The notes under the pieces are model-generated. The model did no database searches. It saw nothing but the letters and a program-made list of their open reading frames with translations, and was not told the origin of the DNA. Shown here piece by piece: positions 1-5,577 of a stretch of DNA of 12,630 nucleotides. Source of the DNA: Nitrospirota bacterium. Lineage in GTDB: Bacteria; Nitrospirota; Thermodesulfovibrionia; Thermodesulfovibrionales; UBA6898. Both the position numbers and the translations under genes were made by a program. The stretch lies in contig JAJYLU010000011.1 in the NCBI GenBank assembly GCA_021787505.1, positions 1 to 12,630 of the forward strand. Reading direction: 5' to 3'. Every line of letters starts with the position of its first letter. Position 1 is the stretch's first letter.

Positions 1-812
1 ACCGCAGGGAAGACCCTTGGCGCGGTGACCGCGGGACCGCAGAAGTTGAAGTCGGACCAGAGTGCCGACGATATCCCCTGCACCACCGCGTCCATCGCCT
101 TGAAGCCGTCCATTCCCCACGTCGTCTTTATCTCCTTCCACATATGTGTCCCGTTTGAGTAAGCGCCGCCGCAGGGGAGTCCGTGTTTCTCCTTGATCAG
201 CCTGTTGGCAACAAGGGAAAACGATGTCGACGGCAGGTTCATGACCGAGGTGTCGACGATGATCGTCTCGAACGAATCGGCGCCCTGCGCCAGGATGGAT
301 TCCAGGGATTTTACCCTGCCTGCCGGCGACTGGTCCTGGTCGTCGAAGGCCTGTATTACCACATGCCTGATCCCGAGGTCTTTCAGCCGCAGGATCTGGC
401 CCTTGATGTCCTTGTCCCAGGGGGTGATGCTGTTATACAGAAACTTGTCCTGGACACCGAGCTTCGAGACATACTCCGTCGCCTTCGCCCGCTGCTCCGC
501 AACCCACATATCGATACCGAAGGGCATATTCGTCGTCTCCAGGAAAAAGTCTGTGTAGATCTTTGCCTCCTCAGGAGAGTTAGCCACCATCGCGACCATC
601 CCGGGAATACCGGTGACCTCCGAAAGCTCCTCCTGCTTTTTTATGATCTCCTTCGCCCGCTCGCGGTCGAAGTCCCCCTTGCGGTCCCGGACGATCTTGT
701 CTTTATTGTGGAACATCGATGAGATCATGAGGGGCGGGTTCTCGCCCGGCTGTCCGCCTATCTTTATACCGCTAAAGGTGAAGGTTTTCTGCGCCTTTTG
801 AAATCTGAACAT
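1..812 (-). CDS. MtrH-family (tetrahydromethanopterin S-methyltransferase subunit H-like) methyltransferase, 3' end outside window
   Basis: I translated this frame by hand from the ATG at 812-810; it stays open for 270 codons and leaves the window at position 1. The N-terminus carries the family signature: residues 13-27 read FSGIKIGGQPGENPP, followed by a segment (31-41, SSMFHNKDKIV) that matches the usual GSIFYxxHKIV block. Further on are VDTSVMNLPST, GLPCGGAYSNG and WSDFNFCGPA. Known family members are roughly 310 residues, so about 40 C-terminal residues are missing. In methanogens MtrH moves a methyl group between tetrahydromethanopterin and the corrinoid of the Mtr complex. Bacterial homologues, such as those of methylamine/betaine and O-demethylation systems, move it between a corrinoid protein and tetrahydrofolate; that role is inferred here. 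A Shine-Dalgarno AAGGAG sits 5 bases upstream. The UroD-type gene further upstream on the same strand supports a methyl-corrinoid role. Confidence 0.9.
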   Translation of the reverse strand, partial: MFRFQKAQKTFTFSGIKIGGQPGENPPLMISSMFHNKDKIVRDRKGDFDRERAKEIIKKQEELSEVTGIPGMVAMVANSPEEAKIYTDFFLETTNMPFGIDMWVAEQRAKATEYVSKLGVQDKFLYNSITPWDKDIKGQILRLKDLGIRHVVIQAFDDQDQSPAGRVKSLESILAQGADSFETIIVDTSVMNLPSTSFSLVANRLIKEKHGLPCGGAYSNGTHMWKEIKTTWGMDGFKAMDAVVQGISSALWSDFNFCGPAVTAPRVFPA

Positions 813-862
813 CAGCTCTCCTTTTCAGGGAATTTGTGATACAATACGTTATCGAATCACTT

Positions 863-904
863 GGCAGCCTTCCTTTTTCGTAAAGGAGGCTGCCTCTCTT
901 TTTT
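863..904 (+). terminator. Terminator-like hairpin with T-run (plus-strand sense)
   Basis: The arm at 863-876 (GGCAGCCT-T-CCTTT, one bulged T) pairs with 882-894 (AAAGGAGGCTGCC) across a short loop. Six T residues follow at 899-904. The T-run is on the plus-strand side, yet both neighbouring genes are on the minus strand and no plus-strand gene leads into it. It could stop antisense transcription, or simply be a stable intergenic hairpin between the two minus-strand genes. Confidence 0.4.
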
Positions 905-959
905 GTAGGGGCGAACTGTCGCTACGGCGACTCGCTGAAAGAGAGCTATTCGCCCCTAC
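905..959. repeat. GTAGGGGCGAA-type inverted-repeat element
   Basis: A perfect 11 bp inverted repeat, GTAGGGGCGAA at 905-915 and TTCGCCCCTAC at 949-959, encloses about 33 bases that contain a second small hairpin (GTCGC/GCGAC at 918-931). Short palindromes ending in GTAGGGGCG are a known kind of dispersed intergenic repeat in several bacterial phyla. That this copy is one of a genomic family is an inference, because only one copy lies in the window. It directly abuts the preceding hairpin. Confidence 0.5.
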
Positions 960-974
960 CGCTTGTTTATTGTC

Positions 975-1418
975 CTAGAATACCCCGTGATCGAACTTCG
1001 GCTGCGGCAGGTATTCCCATTTCTCGCCCTTCCTGTACTTGGCCTCGATGTCGAGGCACTTGAGCGCGTATTCGAACGCGTAGGGGATGCCCGGTCCGCC
1101 GGGGACGAAGCCCGCCAGGATCATTCCTACCGATGCCGCCTCGAAGATCTCTCCCGTGGTGGCGCCTGCGTTGATGGCGGGTATCACGTGGATGATGCAG
1201 CGCGGCGAACAATACCCGACGCCGCCCGACATGAACATCAGCTCCTTCACCTTACGTGACAGGGCGCCGTCACCGAAGATGCTCGCATAGAAATCAGCGA
1301 AGGTCCTGCCCGGCTCCGGGGTGACCGTGTTGATGATCTGGAACATTCTCGGTACGAACCCGCACTGTTTCTTCATGTACTCGTTGACTTCTTCCACTGT
1401 CATCTTTTTCTCTGCCAT
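975..1418 (-). CDS. Carboxymuconolactone decarboxylase (AhpD-like) family protein
   Basis: A 147-residue protein with the compact helical CMD/AhpD fold signature. The core segment 54-87 starts with SRKVKELMFMSGGVGYC and ends in HVIPAINAGAT, corresponding to the CxxCxxxH...AGAT core of AhpD-type alkylhydroperoxidases. Here the cysteines are C70 and C74 with H77, so the spacing is CxxxC and CxxH rather than CxxC and CxxxH. The C-terminal third (VPGGPGIPYAFEYALKCLDIEAKYRKGEKWEYLPQ) extends beyond the small AhpD core. Family members are peroxide-reducing or decarboxylating enzymes; the substrate here is unknown. The start is set by GGGAGG eight bases upstream of the ATG. It sits between the UroD-type and MtrH-type methyltransferase genes on the same strand, so a role in that pathway, such as redox or thiol chemistry, is plausible but unproven. 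Confidence 0.85.
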   Translation of the reverse strand: MAEKKMTVEEVNEYMKKQCGFVPRMFQIINTVTPEPGRTFADFYASIFGDGALSRKVKELMFMSGGVGYCSPRCIIHVIPAINAGATTGEIFEAASVGMILAGFVPGGPGIPYAFEYALKCLDIEAKYRKGEKWEYLPQPKFDHGVF

Positions 1419-1486
1419 CTCTTTTTCCTCCCTTGCATTTTCCGGCGCTTCGGCCGGATGCTGTGTGTTATGCTTTCAAGCACCAT
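1400..1486 (-). CDS. Possible 28-residue basic leader peptide overlapping the next gene
   Basis: Reading the minus strand, a strong ribosome site (GGGAGGT) lies 5-6 bases before an ATG at 1486-1484. The frame runs 28 codons (begins MVLESITHSIRPKRRK) and stops at TGA 1402-1400, which is 19 bases inside the AhpD-like gene in another frame. Thirteen of 28 residues are Lys or Arg. Its ribosome site and termination next to the next start are what one would expect from a translationally coupled leader ORF. The length is short enough to arise by chance, and the sequence resembles no family I know. Confidence 0.28.
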   Translation of the reverse strand: MVLESITHSIRPKRRKMQGRKKRWQRKR

Positions 1487-1659
1487 TGTTTACCTCCCCT
1501 CTGAAGAGGGCTCCGGTCTTTACCTAGTGAGCGACTTCACCTCCCTTCCATCAAAAAAGTGAAAAGTGAATGGTTACGTGGATCAGAATTGAATCTTGCC
1601 GATTCTCTGGCGTTTTTCAGCATGTCTGCTCTCGTCCTTATGCAATATTCGGTCAATCT

Positions 1660-2700
1660 TCAATACTTCCAGTTGAAGGCGGCATCATGGAACGCCTTGA
1701 TGTTTTCGTAGGGGATCGTCGGCGGTATGTCGCAACCGGGAACGAGTATGAAGCCGCCGTCCTTTCCGGCGATCTCGATCACCTCTTTGCAGGTCGCCTC
1801 CACCTCCGCCGCAGTCTTGTTGAGGAGCACGTGGACGGGCGCGACGTTGCCGCCGAAGCACATCTTCCCGCCGAGTACCTCTTTCGCCCTGGCGATGTCG
1901 ACCTTCTGGTCGAAGAAGATGACGCTGCAGCCGGTATCGATGAACTGCTCGATCCGGTCGTTCGTGTTGCCGCATATATGCAGGATGGTATGGACGCCCT
2001 TCGACTTCGCCCAGTCACTTATCTTCTTCAGCGGCGGCACCGCGAACTTCGCCATCTGCTTCGGGTTGATAAGGTCGCCCGACGCGGTGGGGTCGGCGAT
2101 GCTGAGGCATTCGAGCGTGCCGTCCGTAACCAGCGGTTCATAGAGATGGATCAGCAGGTCTGCGCAGAAGTTGACCATCTTTTCGACGAAGGCGGGTTTC
2201 TTGAAGGTGAATTTCATGAAGTCCTCTTCGCCGACGAAGCGCGCTGCCAGGGTGAAGGGCCCCCAGCAGGTCATGGTCACCAGATACTTTTTACCTATCT
2301 TTTGCCTGACAATCCTGGTCGCATAGAGGACGTTTTTTAGGACAGGGTCTTTGAACAGATCGTCCATATCGAGTTTTGCGATGTCCTCTTCTGCATGGAC
2401 GAAATGCTGGGTGAGGTCCGGAGCGCCGATCTCACGGTATTTTATGCCCGCCCCGAATTTGGCGCCGAGCGCGGACGCATGGAAGTTGTTGTACCCCGAG
2501 CCGACATAGATGACGTCGCTCCTGATCTTGTCCGCCTCTGTGACGCACATGTCGGCCATTTTAACGGCGTCTTTGCCCAGTTCCTCGAAAGACGACCCGT
2601 AATCCTTGATGCTCCACATGCCGCCGCCGAAGAGCGTCACAGGGACTCGTTCCGGTTTCCCTAATTCAAACGCCTTGAGAATGATCTCTCTTGGTTCCAT
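1660..2700 (-). CDS. UroD-family cobalamin-dependent methyltransferase (MtbA/MtaA-like)
   Basis: A 346-residue protein of the uroporphyrinogen decarboxylase fold. It is not the heme enzyme: it carries the zinc-binding set of methylcobalamin:thiol methyltransferases, namely H241-x-C243 in the HICGNT segment and C323 in the VPGCDIPP segment near the C-terminus. Other typical blocks are the N-terminal PERVPVTLFGGG (16-27), CWGPFTLAARFVG (145-157) and MCFGGNVAP (280-288). Characterised relatives (MtaA, MtbA) move a methyl group from a methyl-corrinoid protein to coenzyme M. In bacteria the acceptor or donor is often unknown. The start is supported by an AGGGGA ribosome site six bases upstream. 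The receiver-like gene ends only 22 bases upstream, suggesting one transcript. AhpD-like and MtrH-like genes follow downstream on the same strand. The cytoplasmic methyl-transfer role is well supported; the substrate is not. Confidence 0.88.
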   Translation of the reverse strand: MEPREIILKAFELGKPERVPVTLFGGGMWSIKDYGSSFEELGKDAVKMADMCVTEADKIRSDVIYVGSGYNNFHASALGAKFGAGIKYREIGAPDLTQHFVHAEEDIAKLDMDDLFKDPVLKNVLYATRIVRQKIGKKYLVTMTCWGPFTLAARFVGEEDFMKFTFKKPAFVEKMVNFCADLLIHLYEPLVTDGTLECLSIADPTASGDLINPKQMAKFAVPPLKKISDWAKSKGVHTILHICGNTNDRIEQFIDTGCSVIFFDQKVDIARAKEVLGGKMCFGGNVAPVHVLLNKTAAEVEATCKEVIEIAGKDGGFILVPGCDIPPTIPYENIKAFHDAAFNWKY

Positions 2701-2722
2701 AAATTCCCCTTTCTTGCGATTT

Positions 2723-3067
2723 CTAATGCATGGTATGCAGGGTGCCGATGCGGTGGACCGCCCTCTTGAACTGTTCGAGGTCTATGGGGGCCTCGATGCT
2801 CAGGACGTCTGACTCAAGACTATCATATCCCACGAAGATTACCACTATTCCGGGCAGGATGATCTTGATTATCCTTATCGCGTCTTCGACCGAAAGGCCG
2901 AAGGGTTCCGAATCGATGATTAGCGCCGCGTAACTCTTTTTGAGTGCCAGTTGCACAGCAAGGGAAGGATGGTCGGCGGTATCGACGCCGTAGCCTTCGT
3001 CTCGCAGGATTGCGTAAAGACTTCTGACGAGGATCGGATTGTTGGAACACAACAGGGTTTCCTGCAT
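2723..3067 (-). CDS. Single-domain receiver-like (response regulator) protein, degenerate
   Basis: A 114-residue protein with the alternating pattern of a CheY-type receiver domain. The beta-strand 'AALIIDSEP' (47-55) places D52 at the phosphoacceptor position, and IVVIFVG (74-80) matches the beta-4 strand. Two hallmarks are missing: the acidic pair that normally follows beta-1 is replaced by CSNN (7-10), and the conserved Lys of the K-P motif is replaced by Ala (EAPID, A93-P94). It therefore may not be phosphorylated normally and may work as a pseudo-receiver. No output domain is present. The gene ends 22 bases before the UroD-type methyltransferase start, so it is probably first in that transcript. 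No clear Shine-Dalgarno is visible before its ATG, which lowers certainty about the start. Confidence 0.7.
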   Translation of the reverse strand: MQETLLCSNNPILVRSLYAILRDEGYGVDTADHPSLAVQLALKKSYAALIIDSEPFGLSVEDAIRIIKIILPGIVVIFVGYDSLESDVLSIEAPIDLEQFKRAVHRIGTLHTMH

Positions 3068-3164
3068 AGTGATAATTTAAACGCAAATAGAGTGCCATGA
3101 AAAAAATGCCGGAATTACAGGCCCTGCCGGATTTCTTGCAGATCAGGAAGGCAGATTGGGGTAG

Positions 3165-3193
3165 AAAAATTCCCCATGGGGTGGGGAATTTTT
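3165..3193 (-). terminator. Intrinsic terminator-like hairpin after the OsmC gene
   Basis: A perfect 11 bp inverted repeat, AAAAATTCCCC at 3165-3175 and GGGGAATTTTT at 3183-3193, with a 7-base loop. On the minus strand the stem ends in a run of T, about 70 bases beyond the OsmC stop codon. Because the arms are A-rich and T-rich on both sides it could work in either direction. It separates the OsmC gene from the receiver/methyltransferase group. Confidence 0.6.
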
Positions 3194-3265
3194 GCCCATA
3201 TCATGAGGCAGGATTCATCGATTTCTGCATGACTACCAAATCCAGTGATACATATGGGCCTTTTA

Positions 3266-3790
3266 TTAACTGCCGGTTATGATTATGTTGATTACGCCGG
3301 ATACAGGCGTCCGGTTTATCAGGCTGTCCACCACGGGACAGTGGCCGATCACTTTTTCAGCAAGGCTTCTCACTTTCTCTTCGTCATCCGGTGACTCGAT
3401 ATTCAGGGTATAGGTGAGGTCTTGAAAGCCCGCGGCCACGTCGTCGATCATAAAGAGTCCCCTGAGGTCCAGCGTGCCTTCAACCGCGGCCGTTACGGAA
3501 TGTACCGCAAGGCCTTCGTGGACCGCGAACTCGTAGAATGCGCTCTCGATACAGGCCGCGAAAGCGGCCAGGAGGAGTTCTATCGGATTGGGCGCCTGAT
3601 TGGTTCCGCCGGCGGCCTCTCCGTAATCTGCCTTTACCAGGTGTTCCCTGACCGCTGTTTCGGTATACAGGCCTCTGACGTGCTTCGATGTCACCTTCGG
3701 CCGGTATATCGCGGCCTCCGGCTTTCTTTTGAAAAATTCAATTCTTCGCGCTACGATCGCCTTCAGGTCTTTTTCGCCGGCATTTTTCAT
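3266..3790 (-). CDS. OsmC/Ohr-family protein
   Basis: A 174-residue protein of the OsmC fold. The central helix (69-81, PIELLLAAFAACI) carries the first reactive cysteine, C80, and the second lies in the GHCPVVDSLI block at C151. This two-cysteine arrangement is the catalytic site with which OsmC and Ohr reduce organic hydroperoxides. The preceding GGTNQAPNP (61-69) matches the conserved 'GGxxxAPnP' approach to that helix. The protein is some 30 residues longer than the shortest family members, mainly at the N-terminus, resembling the YhfA-like subgroup; the true substrate is unknown. AAAGGAG six bases before the ATG supports the start. It seems to be its own transcription unit, with a structured non-coding region upstream and a terminator-like hairpin downstream. 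Confidence 0.9.
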   Translation of the reverse strand: MKNAGEKDLKAIVARRIEFFKRKPEAAIYRPKVTSKHVRGLYTETAVREHLVKADYGEAAGGTNQAPNPIELLLAAFAACIESAFYEFAVHEGLAVHSVTAAVEGTLDLRGLFMIDDVAAGFQDLTYTLNIESPDDEEKVRSLAEKVIGHCPVVDSLINRTPVSGVINIIITGS

Positions 3791-3811
3791 ATCTTCTCCT
3801 TTAATTGATGC

Positions 3812-4050
3812 TTAGCGAAGTAGGTTACCAAAAAGCATAAGCAAAAACGGTTCCAGCCATGCACCCGGCAAAGTCGGGGATCCCCTGGAAAACGATACGC
3901 TCATGTGCGATTCGGTAGGACGCCGACGCAGCCATGCCGTAAACCGCGTCGCAAAAAGGGCTGGATCGAAAGAGCGACAGGCAACCGGGGTAAAAAGGCC
4001 CCGCCGGCTCCGGCAGGCATAATCTCCGCGCCTTCTTATTGTCAACCACC
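3812..4050. other. Inverted-repeat-rich non-coding region between the OsmC and DUF2934 genes
   Basis: About 240 bases with no credible gene but many potential stems. They include TTCCAG (3851-3856) with CTGGAA (3885-3890), the palindrome GGGGATCCCC (3876-3885), a CGACGC...GCGTCG stem within about 3925-3953, a competing CAGCC/GGCTG stem, and CGGGG/CCCCG around 3985-4003. Open frames exist on both strands (74 and 77 codons on the minus strand) but they overlap each other in different frames and show no ribosome site. Dense stems, frames open by chance and a position just upstream of the OsmC ribosome site suggest a structured RNA, a leader or a dispersed repeat. I could not match it to a known riboswitch class. 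Confidence 0.45.
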
Positions 4051-4055
4051 CGTCT

Positions 4056-4328
4056 TTATTTTTTTTTGGGACTTGCTTTTTTTGGCTCGGCCTTCCTGGA
4101 TTCGGCCTTCACTGGCCCTTTCTTAGCGGATTCTGCCTTGGTGGTTTTCGTCTTTATGGCGGCCTTTTTTGCCGGAGGCGCATCTTTTTTGGTCTTCGCC
4201 TGCTCCGCATATCGTGCCATAACGATTTTTTCCGCCTTGAGCCAGTTTTCTTCGTCGCGGCCGGGTATCATGCCGCTCCGCTCGTAGAGTTCGTACGCCA
4301 CTTTCCTTATCTCGTCCTCTCTATTCAT
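4056..4328 (-). CDS. DUF2934 protein with Lys/Ala-rich tail
   Basis: A 90-residue protein when started at the ATG at 4328, which has a perfect AGGAGG five bases upstream; an in-frame ATG nine codons earlier lacks such a site. The first 40 residues match the DUF2934 pattern: a helix beginning REDEIRKVAYELYE, then SGMIPGRDEENWLKAEKIV. The remainder (about 45-90) is a low-complexity tail made almost only of Lys, Ala, Thr, Pro, Ser and Glu with repeated KAE/PKK units, like the tails of histone H1-type bacterial proteins. DUF2934 has no established function. The tail suggests nucleic-acid binding or another electrostatic role, which is an inference. It appears to be transcribed alone or with the upstream hydrolase gene, whose stop codon lies 106 bases away. 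Confidence 0.85.
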   Translation of the reverse strand: MNREDEIRKVAYELYERSGMIPGRDEENWLKAEKIVMARYAEQAKTKKDAPPAKKAAIKTKTTKAESAKKGPVKAESRKAEPKKASPKKK

Positions 4329-4434
4329 GATAACCTCCTGCCGAAAATGTTCCATAAAAGCATATCGCTATTTTCCGGGGATTGCAAGACACAGAGGTTG
4401 CCTCTGGAAAGAACGGTTCCGGTTCGAGAACTCT

Positions 4435-5280
4435 TTAGCGCGCGTTTTTTCCCACGCCCGTGATTGCCGTCACGAATTCCTTGGGCCTTTCCATCTGCGG
4501 CATATGGCCGGCGCCTTCGATCGTGATGAGAAGGGAGCCCGGGATCTTTTTTTGGAGGGCCTTCGCCTGTTTCAGTGGGGCCAGTCCGTCCTGCGCCCCC
4601 CAGATCAGGACTGTCGGAACGACGGGGACTGGAAGCGGTCCTGTTATATTCATGAAGGTGTCGAAGACCACCCGGGAATATGCGGAGGCGTTTCTTTGAA
4701 TGTTTTCAAAGATGCTCGGCGGGAGCTTGTCGGGAGAGATAAAGGATTTCTTCAGGGCCTGTGAGGAAAAGGAGAAATGGCGCATGAGCTGACGGAATCT
4801 CCTGTTGAAAGAAGACATCGACATGAGTTTTCTGAAGGCGGCCGGCAGGTGCGGGATATGCCCGCCGTTGATCAGCATAAGGCGGGAGGTGATCTCCGGA
4901 AAATCGCCTGCGAACTGACGGGCCACTCCCGCGCCGAAGGAATTCCCGGCTACCGCGACGCTTTTTACCTGCAGGGCATCAAGGAGTGCCTTGAGTCTCT
5001 TTGCCATTGCCGGCAGGGATGGTGCGGCGATCTGCGATGACTGCCCGAAGCCGGGCAGGTCGGGCGCGATGACCATGAATGAATCGGAAAGCTCTGCCCA
5101 TACGCTGCTCCAGGACATCTCGGCGTTTCCCCATGCCGAGTGCAACATCAAAAGCGGAAAGCCCGCCCCGCCCCTCCAGAAATGCATGTTTTGTCCGGAT
5201 AGTATGAGGTTTTCCGCCCGCACCTTCCCTGTGCCTTCCACTATGAAGGCCTCCGGGTCCGGTATATAACCTTCGTCCAT
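4435..5280 (-). CDS. Alpha/beta-fold hydrolase
   Basis: A 281-residue cytoplasmic protein (no signal peptide) with the complete catalytic triad of the alpha/beta hydrolase family. The nucleophile S114 is in the elbow GNSFGA, the acid D231 in WGAQDGLAP and the base H259 in GAGHMPQMERP. The oxyanion region reads LLMLHSAWGN (43-52), with HS in place of the usual HG. The block APDLPGFGQS (72-81) is also typical. The cap region (about 140-215) is helical and rich in Phe, Met, Arg and Ser. Members include esterases, C-C bond hydrolases (MhpC/BphD type) and lipases, so the substrate cannot be told. The ribosome site is weak (AGGG about 14 bases before the ATG). A plausible promoter lies 27-56 bases upstream, and the gene is divergent from the small membrane protein. 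Confidence 0.88.
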   Translation of the reverse strand: MDEGYIPDPEAFIVEGTGKVRAENLILSGQNMHFWRGGAGFPLLMLHSAWGNAEMSWSSVWAELSDSFMVIAPDLPGFGQSSQIAAPSLPAMAKRLKALLDALQVKSVAVAGNSFGAGVARQFAGDFPEITSRLMLINGGHIPHLPAAFRKLMSMSSFNRRFRQLMRHFSFSSQALKKSFISPDKLPPSIFENIQRNASAYSRVVFDTFMNITGPLPVPVVPTVLIWGAQDGLAPLKQAKALQKKIPGSLLITIEGAGHMPQMERPKEFVTAITGVGKNAR

Positions 5281-5306
5281 TTTTTCATTGCACCCTGCTG
5301 GAAATA

Positions 5307-5336
5307 ATTTTAAATAAGTTCACAAAATAATGCGAA
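5307..5336 (-). promoter_or_regulatory. Candidate sigma70-type promoter for the alpha/beta hydrolase
   Basis: On the minus strand TTCGCA (5336-5331) and TAAAAT (5312-5307) are separated by 18 bases. They match the -35 and -10 consensus at four and five of six positions. Transcription would start near 5300, about 20 bases before the ATG at 5280. Confidence 0.35.
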
Positions 5337-5455
5337 CACGATTTTTTGGTGCGGGACGCGGGTTTATAAGTTGCCGGGAGGCTATCCTGTTACTAAAGGT
5401 GGCATCTGGTGCGGATAAATGGCTATTCTTAGCCGAATCTTCGAGAAAAATGCCC

Positions 5456-5524
5456 CTTATTAGCTTATTTAAAATAATTATAACTAAATTTACAACTTGA
5501 CACTCAGCCTTATGAGCTAATAAG
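5456..5524. repeat. 10 bp inverted-repeat pair flanking the plus-strand promoter
   Basis: CTTATTAGCT at 5456-5465 is the exact reverse complement of AGCTAATAAG at 5515-5524, 49 bases apart. The right copy overlaps the spacer and -10 region of the predicted plus-strand promoter. This layout suggests a pair of operator half-sites, or a looping repressor, between the divergent genes. The region is AT-rich, so chance is not excluded. Confidence 0.35.
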
Positions 5525-5526
5525 AT
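5497..5526 (+). promoter_or_regulatory. Candidate sigma70 promoter for the small membrane protein
   Basis: A perfect -35 TTGACA at 5497-5502 is followed after 18 bases by TAAGAT at 5521-5526 (four of six matches to TATAAT). Transcription would begin near 5533 and give a leader of about 45 bases to the ATG at 5578. An AT-rich stretch just upstream (5467-5492) could act as an UP element. Confidence 0.5.
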
Positions 5527-5577
5527 AAGCTTATAATTCTAGTGCAGGGCCGCAGGCCCGGAAAGGATATTCAGGGT

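Noticed and set aside
183..722. Long plus-strand ORF of 179 codons at the left edge
   Set aside because: It is antisense to the MtrH frame, which has family motifs and a ribosome site; this is a shadow.
3182..3196. Sigma54-type promoter (GG...GC) within the hairpin
   Set aside because: The distance between the GG and GC elements is one base short of the strict spacing, and the bases belong to the hairpin arms.
3097..3282. Plus-strand 61-codon ORF between the receiver and OsmC genes
   Set aside because: No ribosome site; it runs across the terminator-like hairpin at 3165-3193 and into the end of the OsmC gene.
3812..4049. Two overlapping minus-strand ORFs of 77 and 74 codons
   Set aside because: They occupy different frames of the same sequence, lack ribosome sites and consist of low-similarity shadow-type residues; the stems in the region explain the sequence better as non-coding.
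3812..4050. c-di-GMP (GEMM), cobalamin or TPP riboswitch
   Set aside because: I compared the stretch by eye with the conserved cores of these classes. Fragments such as GGCAAA and GGTTGCC occur, but the cores in the correct order and spacing do not.
4392..4406. CAGAGG/CCTCTG hairpin as a terminator after the alpha/beta hydrolase
   Set aside because: Six-base stem with a three-base loop and no T-run on either side; too weak to list.
5532..5537. Perfect TATAAT as the -10 of the plus-strand gene
   Set aside because: It is 29 bases from the TTGACA and has no -35 at the right distance; the TAAGAT at 5521-5526 with an 18-base spacer was preferred.
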